A DNA stretch of 64,000 bases. It comes from Frigoribacterium faeni (lineage in GTDB: Bacteria; Actinomycetota; Actinomycetes; Actinomycetales; Microbacteriaceae). A program made the position numbers and the translations under genes. Within the stretch, counting starts at the first letter, position 1. Each line of letters opens with the position of its first letter. Under the pieces are notes generated by a model that did not search any database, had not been told where the DNA came from, and saw only the letters and a program-made list of their open reading frames with translations. Shown piece by piece: positions 35,365 through 44,661 of the stretch. The stretch covers positions 62,001 to 126,000 of the forward strand of contig NZ_BJUV01000007.1 of the NCBI RefSeq assembly GCF_007988805.1, written 5' to 3'.

Positions 35365-36213
35365 ATGGCCCCCATTCGACGCGACGACACCGTCGTCCGG
35401 TCCGCCCGGCTCCCCGCGCTGCTGCTGGCCGCCGGCCGGCCCCTCTTCGCGTTCCACATGGAGATGTACCGCCGAGAGGTCTCGGCCTCGATCTTCCCGC
35501 GAGACGAACGATGCGCGCCCATCGCCGGACCGAACCCCGAGCGGATCGCCTTCATCGGCAGCGTCGCCGTCTCCGGACTCGGGGTGCTGAGCCACGGGAT
35601 GACGACCTCCAGCCAGACCGCCCGTCGCGTGGCCCGGGCTCGGGGACGTGGCCTCTCGTGGTCCGAGCTGACCTCCCCTGTCCTGACCGCCCGCACGGCG
35701 GCCACGATGCCGACCCTCCTGGCCGAGGGTGCGAGCGCCGCCGTGGTCTTCCTCGGCATCGCCGACGTCCTGTCGGTGACGAGCGCAGACGACTGGGAGC
35801 GCGATCTGCGCCTCCTGATCGCCAAGGTCCGCGACGAGGCGGGCGAGGGCTGCGCGGTCGTCTTCGCCGCGATCCCCCCGATGGGCGACTTCCGCTCCAT
35901 CCCGCCCGTCGCCAAGCGACTGATCGCAGCCCAGATCGACCGTCTGAACGCGGTCACCGAGCGCCTCGCCCGCGACCTGGTCGGTGTGGACCACGTGCCC
36001 TTCCCCACCTGGGAACTCGACGGCATGTTCGTCCAGGACCTCTTCTCGTGGTCGACCATGCACCGCAAGTGGGCCGAGGCCGTCGCGCCGCGAGTGCACG
36101 CCGCCCTCGACGGCGTCGACGCCCGTCGCGTCGCCGACGAGCGGGAGGTGCCGGCCGTCGTGCCCGTCGCCTCCACCCCGCGATCCGTCGTGGACGTCGT
36201 CGAGACGGTCTAG
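35365..36213 (+). CDS. Divergent SGNH/GDSL-hydrolase-like protein
   Basis: A 282-residue protein with the SGNH fold order: block I RIAFIGSVAVSGLGVLSHG (GSV in place of GDS), block III AAVVFLGIADVLS (GIAD in place of GxND), and a C-terminal FSWSTMHRKWAEAVA holding the block V His but not the usual Asp. The Ser, the Asn and the Asp-His pair are thus partly changed, so it may be inactive or use a shifted nucleophile. A typical substrate would be an acylated polysaccharide or lipid. It has no signal peptide and is followed by a strong terminator. Confidence 0.55.
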   Translation: MAPIRRDDTVVRSARLPALLLAAGRPLFAFHMEMYRREVSASIFPRDERCAPIAGPNPERIAFIGSVAVSGLGVLSHGMTTSSQTARRVARARGRGLSWSELTSPVLTARTAATMPTLLAEGASAAVVFLGIADVLSVTSADDWERDLRLLIAKVRDEAGEGCAVVFAAIPPMGDFRSIPPVAKRLIAAQIDRLNAVTERLARDLVGVDHVPFPTWELDGMFVQDLFSWSTMHRKWAEAVAPRVHAALDGVDARRVADEREVPAVVPVASTPRSVVDVVETV

Positions 36214-36228
36214 CCCTCCTCGCGCACG

Positions 36229-36268
36229 ACGACGGGCCGCCCACCTGAATCGGTGGGCGGCCCGTCGT
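36229..36268 (+). terminator. Strong terminator after the SGNH gene
   Basis: ACGACGGGCCGCCCACC (36229-36245) pairs perfectly over 17 bp with 36252-36268 around the loop TGAATC, followed by GTGTTT. It lies 15 bases after the stop codon. Confidence 0.9.
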
Positions 36269-36279
36269 GTGTTTCGGCG

Positions 36280-36407
36280 GCCGGCTGGCGCGTCCGCCTC
36301 AGCCGCGTCCGACGCGCGGGGCGCGAACGCTGGCGCTTCCGCTTTCAGCCGCGTCCGACGCGCTGGAGCGCGTCGGCGCTCGGGGCGCGAACGCTGGCGC
36401 GTCCGCC
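36280..36407. repeat. Three imperfect copies of a GCGCGAACGCTGGCGCGTCCGC unit between convergent genes
   Basis: The unit CTGGCGCGTCCGCCTCAGCC appears at about 36285, again (as CTGGCGCTTCCGCTTTCAGCC) at about 36329, and again at about 36392. The last two copies are each preceded by GGGGCGCGAACG. Between copies two and three, CCGACGCGCT and AGCGCGTCGG form a 10-bp hairpin with a 2-base loop. No gene is seen. It may also serve as the xylA terminator. Confidence 0.65.
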
Positions 36408-37601
36408 TCAGCCCCGAGCGCCCATCAGGTGCTCGAGAGCGAGCTGCTGCAGGCGGACGAAGCCGTAGCCGTGACCGCCGAAGTGGGCCGCCGCGTCGAA
36501 GTCCTCGTAGGAGGCGCGATCGGAGAGCAGGGCCTCGTAGCCCTCTCCCTCGGCGAGAGTGGGCACCGACAGCTCGGCGACCTGGCTGGCGACCAGCGCC
36601 TCCTGCACCTCGGGGTCGGCGCGGAAGGCCTGTGCGCGCTCCTTCAGCAGCAGGTACATGCGCATGTTGGCGGCGGCGGACTCCCACACGCCCTCGATGG
36701 TCTCGGTGCGCGACGGCTTGTAGTCGAAGTGGCGCGGGCCGTCGTAGGCGGGCCCGCCCTGCGGGGCGCCGTGCTCGAGCAGGTCGACGAGCGAGAACGC
36801 GTTCTGCAGGTCGCCGTGGCCGAAGACGAGGTCCTGGTCGTATTTGATGCCGCGCTGACCGTTGAGGTCGATGTGGAACAGCTTGCCCTGGTAGAGCGCC
36901 TGCGCGATCCCCGCCGTGAAGTTCAGGCCGGCCATCTGCTCGTGCCCGACCTCGGGGTTGACCCCGAACAGCTCGGGTCGCTCGAGCGTGTCGATGAACG
37001 CGATCGCGTGGCCGAGCGTCGGCAGCAGGATGTCGCCACGGGGCTCGTTCGGCTTGGGCTCGATGGCGAAGCGCAGTCCGTAGCCCTTGTCGGTCACGTA
37101 CTGGGCGAGCATGTCGACGCCCTCCTTGTAGCGCGACAGCGCGGCCTGCACGTCCTTGGCGCTGTCGTACTCGGCGCCCTCTCGGCCGCCCCACATGACG
37201 AAGGTCTCGGCGCCGAGCTCGGCGGCGAGGTCGATGTTGCGCAGCACCTTGCGCAGGGCGAAGCGACGGACGCCGCGGTCGTTCGACGTGAAGCCGCCGT
37301 CCTTGAAGACGGGCGCGCTGAAGAGGTTGGTGGTGACCATCGGCACGACGATGCCGGTCGCGTCCAGCGCGCCCTTGAGACGGTCGATCTGCTTCTGACG
37401 CTCGGCGTCGGTCGAGCCGAAGGCGAAGAGGTCGTCATCGTGGAAGGTGAGGCCGTAGGCGCCGAGACGGTCGAGGTTCTCGACGGCCTCGACCACGTCC
37501 AGGTCGGGGCGGGTCGGTCCGCCGAACGGGTCGGCGCCGGTGTAGCCGATCGTCCAGAGGCCGAACGAGAACTTGTCTTCGCGGGTGGGGGTGACGGACA
37601 T
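36408..37601 (-). CDS. xylA: Xylose isomerase
   Basis: Interconverts D-xylose and D-xylulose, the first step of bacterial xylose use. This is the 397-residue actinobacterial (class I) form: [17 protein letters not shown], the catalytic His in [12 protein letters not shown], metal ligands in [14 protein letters not shown] and [16 protein letters not shown], and [30 protein letters not shown] ahead of the ATG is the ribosome site. It is divergent from a LacI regulator, and the shared 239-base region carries palindromes. Confidence 0.97.
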   Translation of the reverse strand: MSVTPTREDKFSFGLWTIGYTGADPFGGPTRPDLDVVEAVENLDRLGAYGLTFHDDDLFAFGSTDAERQKQIDRLKGALDATGIVVPMVTTNLFSAPVFKDGGFTSNDRGVRRFALRKVLRNIDLAAELGAETFVMWGGREGAEYDSAKDVQAALSRYKEGVDMLAQYVTDKGYGLRFAIEPKPNEPRGDILLPTLGHAIAFIDTLERPELFGVNPEVGHEQMAGLNFTAGIAQALYQGKLFHIDLNGQRGIKYDQDLVFGHGDLQNAFSLVDLLEHGAPQGGPAYDGPRHFDYKPSRTETIEGVWESAAANMRMYLLLKERAQAFRADPEVQEALVASQVAELSVPTLAEGEGYEALLSDRASYEDFDAAAHFGGHGYGFVRLQQLALEHLMGARG

Positions 37602-37840
37602 CGGTGTCCCTTTCGTGGTCGAGGTCGCGATCCGTCAGGAGGCGGTGGTCGCGATTGTTGTCAGCCCCAACTTATACGCCGCACGGCGTGCGGTCGAGTG
37701 TTCTGCCGCATTTGTTGACCGTGGCGACAAACCGGTTGCGCACGGGCCGCCCGCTGTCGTAGTGTCACGACACGAACCTCGTCGAAGCGCTTCGCGGACA
37801 CGAGGACGACCATCGACGACGACGAGAGGGCGTGGGCACC
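37602..37840. promoter_or_regulatory. Divergent xylA/LacI-regulator control region
   Basis: For xylA, TATAAG (minus strand, 37672-37677) is a -10 candidate, with the palindrome CCGCAC-GGC-GTGCGG (37679-37693) just upstream. TTTGTTG-N7-CGACAAA (37711-37731) is a near-perfect inverted repeat of the type bound by ROK/XylR proteins. For the LacI gene, TTGCGC (37736), 18 bases, TAGTGT (37760-37765) fit a promoter. The perfect palindrome CGAAGCGCTTCG (37783-37794) lies about 10 bases beyond its expected start point, so it probably mediates autoregulation. Confidence 0.6.
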
Positions 37841-38857
37841 ATGGCGACGATCCACGACGTGGCGCAGGCCGCGGGAGTCTCGATCTCGACGGTCTCGTAC
37901 GCGCTCTCCGGCAAGCGCTCGATCGCGTCGAGCACCCGCCAGCGGGTCACCGACGCCGTCGAGCGGCTCGGCTACCGGCCCCACGCCGGGGCGCGCATGC
38001 TGGCCGGCACCCGGACGAACATCCTCGCCCTGAGCGCGCCGATCCGCGCCGACAACCACCAGCCCACGCAGATGCGGTTCGTCACGGCCGTCGTGGAGGC
38101 CGCGCGCCGCCGCGACTACGACGTACTGCTGCTCGCCACCGACGACGAGGTCTCGGGCATCCGCCGCGTCGCGTCCAGCTCGCTCGTCGACGGTGTCGTG
38201 GCGCTCGGCGTCGCGACGGTCGACGAGCGCGTCGACCTCGTCCGCGAGCTCGGCCTGCCCGCGGGCTTCATCGGCATCCCGCGCGACGTCGACGACCTGG
38301 CCTGCATCGACCTCGACTTCCGGTCGGCGGCCGAGCTCGGCGTCGACCGCCTCGCCGACCTCGGGCACACGTCGATCGGCGTGATCGGGCACCCGGCGTC
38401 GTACAACCAGCGCGACACCGGCTTCATCCGCCGTTTCGACGACGCCTTCGCCGCTCGTGCGGCCGAGCGCGACGTCGCGACCCTGACGATCGCCACCGAC
38501 CTGGGTCGGGCGCCCGCGACCCGGGCCCTCGACGAGCTGCGCGAGCGGCTGCCGGCGATGACGGCGCTCGTGCTGCACTGCAGCGAGCCGACGGCCGAGG
38601 CCGTGCTGCACCGGCTCCGACGCCTGGGCGTCGAGATCCCCCGCGACCTCTCGGTGCTCGCGGCCTGCGCGAGCTACGCGGCCGACGAGCTCGACCCCGC
38701 CCTCGACACCATCCCGCTGCCGATCGACGAGATGTGCTCCCGCGCGGTCGACGCCGCGTTCGAGCGCATCGACGGCCGGACCGACACCGGCGTCGAGCTG
38801 ATCGCGCCCACCTACCTGGCGAAGGGGTCGGTCATCGAGCCGGCCCGCGCCTCCTGA
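37841..38857 (+). CDS. LacI family transcriptional regulator of the xylose/xylosidase genes
   Basis: A 338-residue repressor with the classic N-terminal HTH and hinge: MATIHDVAQAAGVSISTVSYALSGKRSIASSTRQRVTDAVERLGYRPHAGARMLAG. The periplasmic-binding-protein-like sugar domain follows. ATG at 37841 gives the exact family N-terminus. Near-identical palindromes before its own gene (37783) and before the ABC-transporter operon (38963) are its likely operators. It is divergent from xylA and upstream of the importer. The likely effector is xylose or a xyloside (inference). The last codons and stop fall in a copy of the repeated motif (38845-38854). Confidence 0.9.
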   Translation: MATIHDVAQAAGVSISTVSYALSGKRSIASSTRQRVTDAVERLGYRPHAGARMLAGTRTNILALSAPIRADNHQPTQMRFVTAVVEAARRRDYDVLLLATDDEVSGIRRVASSSLVDGVVALGVATVDERVDLVRELGLPAGFIGIPRDVDDLACIDLDFRSAAELGVDRLADLGHTSIGVIGHPASYNQRDTGFIRRFDDAFAARAAERDVATLTIATDLGRAPATRALDELRERLPAMTALVLHCSEPTAEAVLHRLRRLGVEIPRDLSVLAACASYAADELDPALDTIPLPIDEMCSRAVDAAFERIDGRTDTGVELIAPTYLAKGSVIEPARAS

Positions 38858-38870
38858 ACCTCACCGTCCC

Positions 38871-38950
38871 GCACCACCGCACCACCGCACCGACGCACCC
38901 GCACCACCGTCACATCTCGCACCATCACCGCACGACACCCGCACCGCCGC
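38871..38950. repeat. CACCGCACC-type short tandem repeats
   Basis: Imperfect iterations of GCACCAC/CGCACC fill most of the gap between the regulator and transporter genes. They code for nothing convincing. Confidence 0.6.
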
Positions 38951-38962
38951 TCGCCGTCAATC

Positions 38963-38978
38963 GTCGAAACGCTTCGAC
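38963..38978 (+). promoter_or_regulatory. LacI-family operator of the sugar importer operon
   Basis: GTCGAAACGCTTCGAC is a 16-bp palindrome with only the central base pair off, matching CGAAGCGCTTCG upstream of the LacI gene. TTCGAC within it can act as a -35 with TCTACA 17 bases on as a weak -10. AAGGAGGT before the ATG at 39015 is an excellent ribosome site. Confidence 0.75.
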
Positions 38979-39014
38979 ACCCCGAGCGCGGGCACTCTAC
39001 AAGGAGGTAGAACG

Positions 39015-40310
39015 ATGAACACACGACGCATCCTCGCGGCGGGCACGGCCTTCGCGGCCACCGCCGCCCTGCTGGCCGGCTGCTCCGCCGGCGGAGGGTC
39101 ATCCGACCCGAACACCCTGAAGCTCTGGCACTTCGAGGGCCAGGAGAGCGCCATGGGCATCGCCTGGAACGAGGCCATCGAGGTCTTCGAGGAGGAGACC
39201 GGCGCGAAGGTCGAGTTCGAGGAGAAGAGCTTCGAGCAGATCCGCTCGACCGCCAGCCAGGTGCTCAACTCGAACGAGGCACCCGACATCCTCGAGTACA
39301 ACAAGGGCAACGCGACCGCGGGTCTGCTCGCCAGCCAGGGCCTGCTCGCCAACATGGACGACGCCGTCGCCGAGTACGGCTGGGAGGACGACCTCGCCCC
39401 GTCGATCGCCACCACCTCGAAGTACGACGAGAACGGGATCATGGGCTCGGGCAGCTGGTACGGCATCCCGAACTACGGCGAGTACGTCGAGGTCTACTAC
39501 AACAAGGACATGTTCGACGAGTACGGCGTCGAGGTGCCGACCACGTACGACGAGTTCGAGACCGCGCTGCAGACCTTCGCCGACGACGGCGTGACGCCGC
39601 TGGCCGAGGCCGGCGCCGAGTACCCGCTCGGTCAGCTCTTCTACCAGCTCGCCCTGAGCCAGGCCGACCGCTCGTTCGTCGACGACTACCAGCTCTACGA
39701 GGGCGACGTCGACTGGCAGGGCCCCGAGCTCAGCTACGCGGCCGACAAGCTCGAGGAGTACGTCGACAACGGCTGGATCTCCAAGGACGTCACCGGCATC
39801 AAGGCCGAGGACATGGGCGTCTCGTGGATGAAGGGCGAGGCGCCGATCATGGTGTCCGGCTCGTGGTGGTACGGACGTGCCGTCACCGAGGCGACCGGCT
39901 TCGAGTGGGGCACGTTCCTGTTCCCGGGCAGCGAGATGGCACCGGGCTCGGGCGGCAACCTCTGGGTCGTGCCCGAGAACGCCGCGAACAAGGACCTCGC
40001 GTACCAGTTCATCGACATCACGATGCGACCCGAGATCCAGAACCTGATCGGCAACAACGGCGGGGTCCCGGTCAAGGCGGACCCGGCCGACATCACCGAC
40101 CCCAAGAGCCAGGAGCTGATCGCGAACTTCAACACGCTGGTCGAGCGCGACGGCCTGGCCTTCTACCCCGACTGGCCCACGCCGACCTTCTACGACCAGC
40201 TCGTGGCCGGGACGCAGGAGCTGGTCAATGGCACCACGTCGCCGTCCGAGATGCTGACCACCCTGGGCGACCAGTACCAGAGCGGCGTCGACGACATCAC
40301 GGGCCGGTAG
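39015..40310 (+). CDS. ABC importer sugar-binding lipoprotein (family 1 solute-binding protein)
   Basis: A 431-residue extracellular lipoprotein: MNTRRILAAGTAFAATAALLAGC with the lipobox LLAGC (Cys23), then TLKLWHFEGQESAMGIAWNEAIEVFEEETG as in carbohydrate-binding proteins of the MalE-like (CUT1) class. It captures an oligosaccharide for the two permeases that follow. Because an alpha-xylosidase ends the operon and xylA is near, the ligand is likely an alpha-xyloside such as isoprimeverose or a xyloglucan fragment (inference). It has an AAGGAGGT ribosome site and is controlled by the upstream LacI operator. Confidence 0.88.
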   Translation: MNTRRILAAGTAFAATAALLAGCSAGGGSSDPNTLKLWHFEGQESAMGIAWNEAIEVFEEETGAKVEFEEKSFEQIRSTASQVLNSNEAPDILEYNKGNATAGLLASQGLLANMDDAVAEYGWEDDLAPSIATTSKYDENGIMGSGSWYGIPNYGEYVEVYYNKDMFDEYGVEVPTTYDEFETALQTFADDGVTPLAEAGAEYPLGQLFYQLALSQADRSFVDDYQLYEGDVDWQGPELSYAADKLEEYVDNGWISKDVTGIKAEDMGVSWMKGEAPIMVSGSWWYGRAVTEATGFEWGTFLFPGSEMAPGSGGNLWVVPENAANKDLAYQFIDITMRPEIQNLIGNNGGVPVKADPADITDPKSQELIANFNTLVERDGLAFYPDWPTPTFYDQLVAGTQELVNGTTSPSEMLTTLGDQYQSGVDDITGR

Positions 40311-40314
40311 TCCG

Positions 40315-41346
40315 ATGACCTCCGTCGACACCGAGGAGGCGCGCGAGAGCCGGGAGGGTCGGCGCACCACGCCGACCGTCCCGGCCCCCACGGGGCGGCA
40401 GGGCCGCCCGCCCCGCACCGCCCTCCCGCCCGAGCAGAGCCTGCTGCCGGGTGCGAGCCGCCGTGGCTTCTGGCTGTACCTGATCCCCGGCTTCGTGCTG
40501 TTCACGGTCATCGTGCTCGTGCCGCTGATCTGGAACGTCTACCTCAGCTTCACCGACTACCGAGGCATCCGACCGCCGACCTGGGCGGGCCTCGACAACT
40601 GGCGCGAGCTGCTGGTCGACGATCGCTTCTGGACGTCGTTCCTCAACAGCGTGTTCCTGATCATCGCCATGGTCGTGGTGCCGACGGTGCTCGGCCTGCT
40701 GCTCGCGGCGATGCTCTTCGACCTGATCGGCCGCAAGTTCGGCGGTCGTCTCGCGTCGTTCCTGCGGGCGACCTACTACCTGCCGCAGATCCTGCCGGTG
40801 GCCATCGCGGCCATCGTGATCGGCTGGATCCTCCGACCCGAGAACGGCGCGCTGAACACCGTGCTCGACGCGATCGGGCTCGGCGCCCTCCAGCACAACT
40901 GGCTCGGCAGCCCGGACACGGCGCTGCTCAGCATCATGGTAGTGATGGTCTGGGTCCAGCTCGGCTACCCCGTCGTCATCTTCATGGCCGCCCTGCAGCG
41001 GGTCGACCCCGAGCTGTACGAGGCCGCCGAGCTCGACGGCGCGGGCTGGTTCCAGCGATTCCGCGCGATCACGGTCAGCATCATCCGCCCCGAGATCTTC
41101 GTCGTCGTCCTGACCTGCACCATCGCCGCGCTCAAGGTCTTCGGGCCGATCTACGCGCTCACCCGCGGCGGCCCCGGCGACTCGACGATCGTGCCGAGCT
41201 ACTACGCCTACAGCGAGTTCTTCCAGAGCCAGCAGGTCGGCTACGGCGCGACCATCGCGACGGCCCTCACCCTGGTGATCGTCGTCATCACCATCTTCTT
41301 CATCCAGGCCCAGAACCGGGTCGAACGAGCCGAGAGGGAACGTTGA
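40315..41346 (+). CDS. ABC sugar importer permease (MalF-like, CUT1)
   Basis: A 343-residue permease with six membrane segments after a 45-residue charged cytoplasmic tail. The conserved EAA loop that contacts the ATPase reads ELYEAAELDGAGWFQRFRAITVSIIRPEI. It pairs with the MalG-like permease that follows; its stop overlaps the next ATG. Residues near the N-terminus (TEEARES) come from a near-copy of the repeated motif at 40331. Confidence 0.92.
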   Translation: MTSVDTEEARESREGRRTTPTVPAPTGRQGRPPRTALPPEQSLLPGASRRGFWLYLIPGFVLFTVIVLVPLIWNVYLSFTDYRGIRPPTWAGLDNWRELLVDDRFWTSFLNSVFLIIAMVVVPTVLGLLLAAMLFDLIGRKFGGRLASFLRATYYLPQILPVAIAAIVIGWILRPENGALNTVLDAIGLGALQHNWLGSPDTALLSIMVVMVWVQLGYPVVIFMAALQRVDPELYEAAELDGAGWFQRFRAITVSIIRPEIFVVVLTCTIAALKVFGPIYALTRGGPGDSTIVPSYYAYSEFFQSQQVGYGATIATALTLVIVVITIFFIQAQNRVERAERER

Positions 41347-42260
41347 TGGCCACCACCCTCGTCCCGCCCGTGGAGGACGGCCGCACCCGGTCGTCGATCC
41401 CCTCACCGCGCCTGCCGAAGGCGAAGCAGCGCAAGAGGAAGAAGACCGTCGCCGACTGGGTCATCCTGGGCGCGGCGATCGCGTTCGGCGTGCTGGTCGC
41501 TCTGCCGTTCCTCCTGATCCTGGTCAACTCGTTCAAGTCGCCGCAGGACTACACGAACGGCGGCCCGCTGAGCCTGCCGACGGCCATCTACCTCGACGGG
41601 ATCGTCGCGTTCTGGGAGCGCGTCGACTTCCCGGCCAAGCTCTGGAACAGCTTCGTGATCTCGGGCGTCGTGGCCCTGGCCGCCGTCGTCATCTCGGTGC
41701 TCAACGCCTACGCGCTCGGCATCGGCCGGGTGCGCGGCCGCACCTGGATCATCATCCTGTTCCTGCTGGCGAACATGCTGCCGCAGGAGGCGCTGCTCTA
41801 CCCGCTGTACTTCATGTTCAAGCAGGTGGGCCTCTACGACAACATCTGGGCGGTCATCATCATCTTCACCGTGATCCAGAGCGCCTTCGGCACCTATCTG
41901 CTGTCGAGCGTCTACGGCACGTTCCCGAAGGAGGTGCTCGAGGCCGCGTCGCTCGACGGGGCCAGCCGGTGGCAGATCCTCTGGCGGGTGATCGTGCCGA
42001 TCAGCCGGCCGACCCTGTCGGTGCTCGCGATCTTCTTCTTCATCTGGACCTGGAACGAGTTCCTGATCCCGTTGACGTTCCTCGTCTCGAACTCCAACCA
42101 GACGGTGCCGGTCGCCATCACGGCGCTGCAGGGCGACCGCCTGATGGACGTCACCACGACCAGCGCGTCGGCGCTGCTGGGCCTCATCCCGACGCTCGTG
42201 TTCTTCCTCATCTTCCAGCGCACCCTCACCCGCGGCATCACCGCGGGCGCGGTCAAGTGA
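41346..42260 (+). CDS. ABC sugar importer permease (MalG-like, CUT1)
   Basis: A 304-residue partner permease with a basic N-terminus (KAKQRKRKK) and six membrane segments. Its EAA loop is EVLEAASLDGASRWQILWRVIVPISRPTLSVLAIFFFIWTWNEFL. ATG overlaps the upstream TGA. No ATPase gene follows, so the importer must use an ATPase encoded elsewhere, as with MsiK in Streptomyces. Confidence 0.93.
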   Translation: MATTLVPPVEDGRTRSSIPSPRLPKAKQRKRKKTVADWVILGAAIAFGVLVALPFLLILVNSFKSPQDYTNGGPLSLPTAIYLDGIVAFWERVDFPAKLWNSFVISGVVALAAVVISVLNAYALGIGRVRGRTWIIILFLLANMLPQEALLYPLYFMFKQVGLYDNIWAVIIIFTVIQSAFGTYLLSSVYGTFPKEVLEAASLDGASRWQILWRVIVPISRPTLSVLAIFFFIWTWNEFLIPLTFLVSNSNQTVPVAITALQGDRLMDVTTTSASALLGLIPTLVFFLIFQRTLTRGITAGAVK

Positions 42261-42285
42261 CGCGTTCCACTCCGAAAGGCACCAC

Positions 42286-44598
42286 ATGAAGTTCACCGAC
42301 GGTTTCTGGCAGACCCGACCGGGGGTCGAGTCGCTCTTCGCCCAGGAGGCCTACGACGTCGAGCCCCGCTCGGACGGCCGCTCGATCGAGGTCACCGCGC
42401 CCACCAAGGTGATCGCCTCGCGCGGGGACACCCTCAACCGGCCGACCCTCACGGTCGCCCTGAGCTCGCCGATGGAGGGCGTCATCGCCGTCGAGGTCAC
42501 GCACTTCGCCGGCGGGCGCGACGAGATCGGGTTCGACCTGGTCGGGGCCGAGGGCGGACCGGCGGGCGTCGGGGTCGTCGAGGAGACCGAGGGAGGCGCG
42601 ACCCTGACCTCGGGGCGCCTCACCGCCACCGTGGGTCGCGGCGCGCCGTTTGACCTCGCCTTCCGCGACGGCGACACCGTCCTCACCCGCTCTGGCCACA
42701 AGTCGGTCGGCTACCACCGGGTCGCCGCCGACGCGCAGGTCGACGGGGCCATGCTCGGCAACGCGCGGGCCGGCACCGGGCGCGTCCTCGCCCCGAGCTA
42801 CGTGTCGCAGCAGCTCTCGCTGGGCGTCGGCGAGCTCGTCTACGGCCTCGGCGAGCGCTTCGGGCCGCTGGTGAAGAACGGCCAGACCGTCGACGTGTGG
42901 AACGCCGACGGGGGCACGTCGAGCGAGCAGGCCTACAAGAACGTGCCCTTCTACCTGACGAACCGCGGCTACGGCGTGCTCGTCGACCACCCGGGCCACG
43001 TCTCGTACGAGATCGGCTCGGAGTCGGTCGAGCGGGTGCAGTTCTCGGTGGCGGGGGAGACCCTCCGCTACCTGGTGATCGCGGGCCCGACGCCGGCCGA
43101 CGTGCTCGACCGCTACACGCGCCTGACCGGTCGCCCCGCCCACGTGCCCGCCTGGTCCTACGGGCTCTGGCTCTCGACCTCGTTCACGACCGACTACGAC
43201 GAGGAGACCGTCACCGCGTTCGTCGACGAGATGGCCGCGCGCGACATGCCGATCAGCGTGTTCCACTTCGACTGCTTCTGGATGCGCGAGTTCCAGTGGT
43301 GCGACTTCGAGTGGGACGCTCGGGTCTTCCCCGACCCGGAGGGCATGCTCGCCCGACTGCACGAGCGCGACCTGCGGGTCTGCGTCTGGATCAACCCCTA
43401 CATCGGGCAGCGCTCGAAGCTGTTCCGCGAGGCGGCCGACGCCGGCTACCTGGTGAGGAACCCCGACGGCAGCGTCTGGCAGTGGGACCTCTGGCAGGCC
43501 GGGATGGGCCTGGTCGACTTCACGAACCCCGACGCGACGGAGTGGTTCCAGGGCAAGCTCCGCGAGCTGCAGGCCCAGGGAGTCGACGCGTTCAAGACCG
43601 ACTTCGGCGAGCGCATCCCGACCGACGTCGTCTGGCACGACGGCTCCGACCCCGAGCGCATGCACAACTGGTACACGCAGCTCTACAACAAGGCCGTCTT
43701 CGACGTGCTCGAGGAGGTGCGCGGCGAGGGCGACGCGGTCGTCTTCGCCCGTTCCGCGACGACCGGCGGCCAGGCGCTCCCGGTGCACTGGGGCGGCGAC
43801 TCGACGTCGACCTTCGAGTCGATGGCCGAGACCCTGCGCGGCGGTCTCTCGCTGGCGATGAGCGGCTTCTCGTTCTGGAGCCACGACATCGGCGGCTTCG
43901 AGGGCACCCCCGACCCCGACGTCTACAAGCGCTGGACGGCGTTCGGCCTGCTCTCCAGCCACAGCCGGTTCCACGGCAGCAGCTCGGTGCGCGTGCCGTG
44001 GGCGTTCGACGACGAGGCCGTCGAGGTGACCCGGGTGTTCACGAAGCTCAAGCTGCGGCTCATGCCCTACCTCTACGCGGCAGGGCTCGAGTCGGCTCGC
44101 ACCGGTCTGCCGGTCATGCGTCCGATGGCGCTGGCGTTCCCGGGCGACCGCGGCGCGGCGCACGTCGACACCCAGTACCTGCTCGGCGACGACCTGCTCG
44201 TCGCCCCGGTGTTCTCCGCGGACGGCACGGTCGAGGTCTACCTGCCGGCCGGGCGCTGGACGAACTGGTTCACGGGCGAGGTCGTCGACGCCGGCTCGGG
44301 CGTCTGGCGAACCGAGACGCACGATGTCATGAGCCTGCCGCTCTACCTCCGAGAGGGGGCCGTCATCCCGCTCGGCGCTCGCGACGACCGCCCCGACCAC
44401 GACTACCTCGACGGTCTGACGCTCCGGGTCGTGGCCGGGCCGGACGCCGAGCGGACGGTGACGGTGACGACGCCGGACGGCACGTCCGCCGACTTCGTCG
44501 TGACCAGCCGAGGAGGCGCGGTGTCGGTGGATTCCGCCGCCTCCGCGGCAGGGCGGCCGGCTCCGCACCTCGAGCGCTTCGGCCAGGGCTGGGGCTGA
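42286..44598 (+). CDS. GH31 alpha-xylosidase
   Basis: A 770-residue intracellular enzyme of glycoside hydrolase family 31, YicI type, that releases D-xylose from non-reducing alpha-xylosides. The N-terminal beta-domain is followed by the barrel with MPISVFHFDCFWMREFQWCDFEWD, nucleophile Asp439 in DAFKTDFGERIPTD and acid/base Asp505 in VHWGGDSTSTFESM. FWMREFQWCDF is typical of xylosidases rather than glucosidases. There is no signal peptide, so substrate is imported first. Together with xylA and xylB it gives a full path from alpha-xyloside to xylulose-5-phosphate. The C-terminal tail holds a copy of the repeated 14-mer (44508-44521). Confidence 0.92.
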   Translation: MKFTDGFWQTRPGVESLFAQEAYDVEPRSDGRSIEVTAPTKVIASRGDTLNRPTLTVALSSPMEGVIAVEVTHFAGGRDEIGFDLVGAEGGPAGVGVVEETEGGATLTSGRLTATVGRGAPFDLAFRDGDTVLTRSGHKSVGYHRVAADAQVDGAMLGNARAGTGRVLAPSYVSQQLSLGVGELVYGLGERFGPLVKNGQTVDVWNADGGTSSEQAYKNVPFYLTNRGYGVLVDHPGHVSYEIGSESVERVQFSVAGETLRYLVIAGPTPADVLDRYTRLTGRPAHVPAWSYGLWLSTSFTTDYDEETVTAFVDEMAARDMPISVFHFDCFWMREFQWCDFEWDARVFPDPEGMLARLHERDLRVCVWINPYIGQRSKLFREAADAGYLVRNPDGSVWQWDLWQAGMGLVDFTNPDATEWFQGKLRELQAQGVDAFKTDFGERIPTDVVWHDGSDPERMHNWYTQLYNKAVFDVLEEVRGEGDAVVFARSATTGGQALPVHWGGDSTSTFESMAETLRGGLSLAMSGFSFWSHDIGGFEGTPDPDVYKRWTAFGLLSSHSRFHGSSSVRVPWAFDDEAVEVTRVFTKLKLRLMPYLYAAGLESARTGLPVMRPMALAFPGDRGAAHVDTQYLLGDDLLVAPVFSADGTVEVYLPAGRWTNWFTGEVVDAGSGVWRTETHDVMSLPLYLREGAVIPLGARDDRPDHDYLDGLTLRVVAGPDAERTVTVTTPDGTSADFVVTSRGGAVSVDSAASAAGRPAPHLERFGQGWG

Positions 44599-44661
44599 CG
44601 CCGTCCCTCCTCGATATCGGGTCGGCTGTCGCGAGCCGGTACGCTCGGCCCGGGAGGCCAC

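Noticed and set aside
38871-38950. A short histidine-rich peptide gene from the CACCGCACC repeats before the sugar-binding protein.
   Set aside because: It reads as an extension in frames with no start or ribosome site and is low-complexity. It is better seen as a DNA repeat in the spacer.
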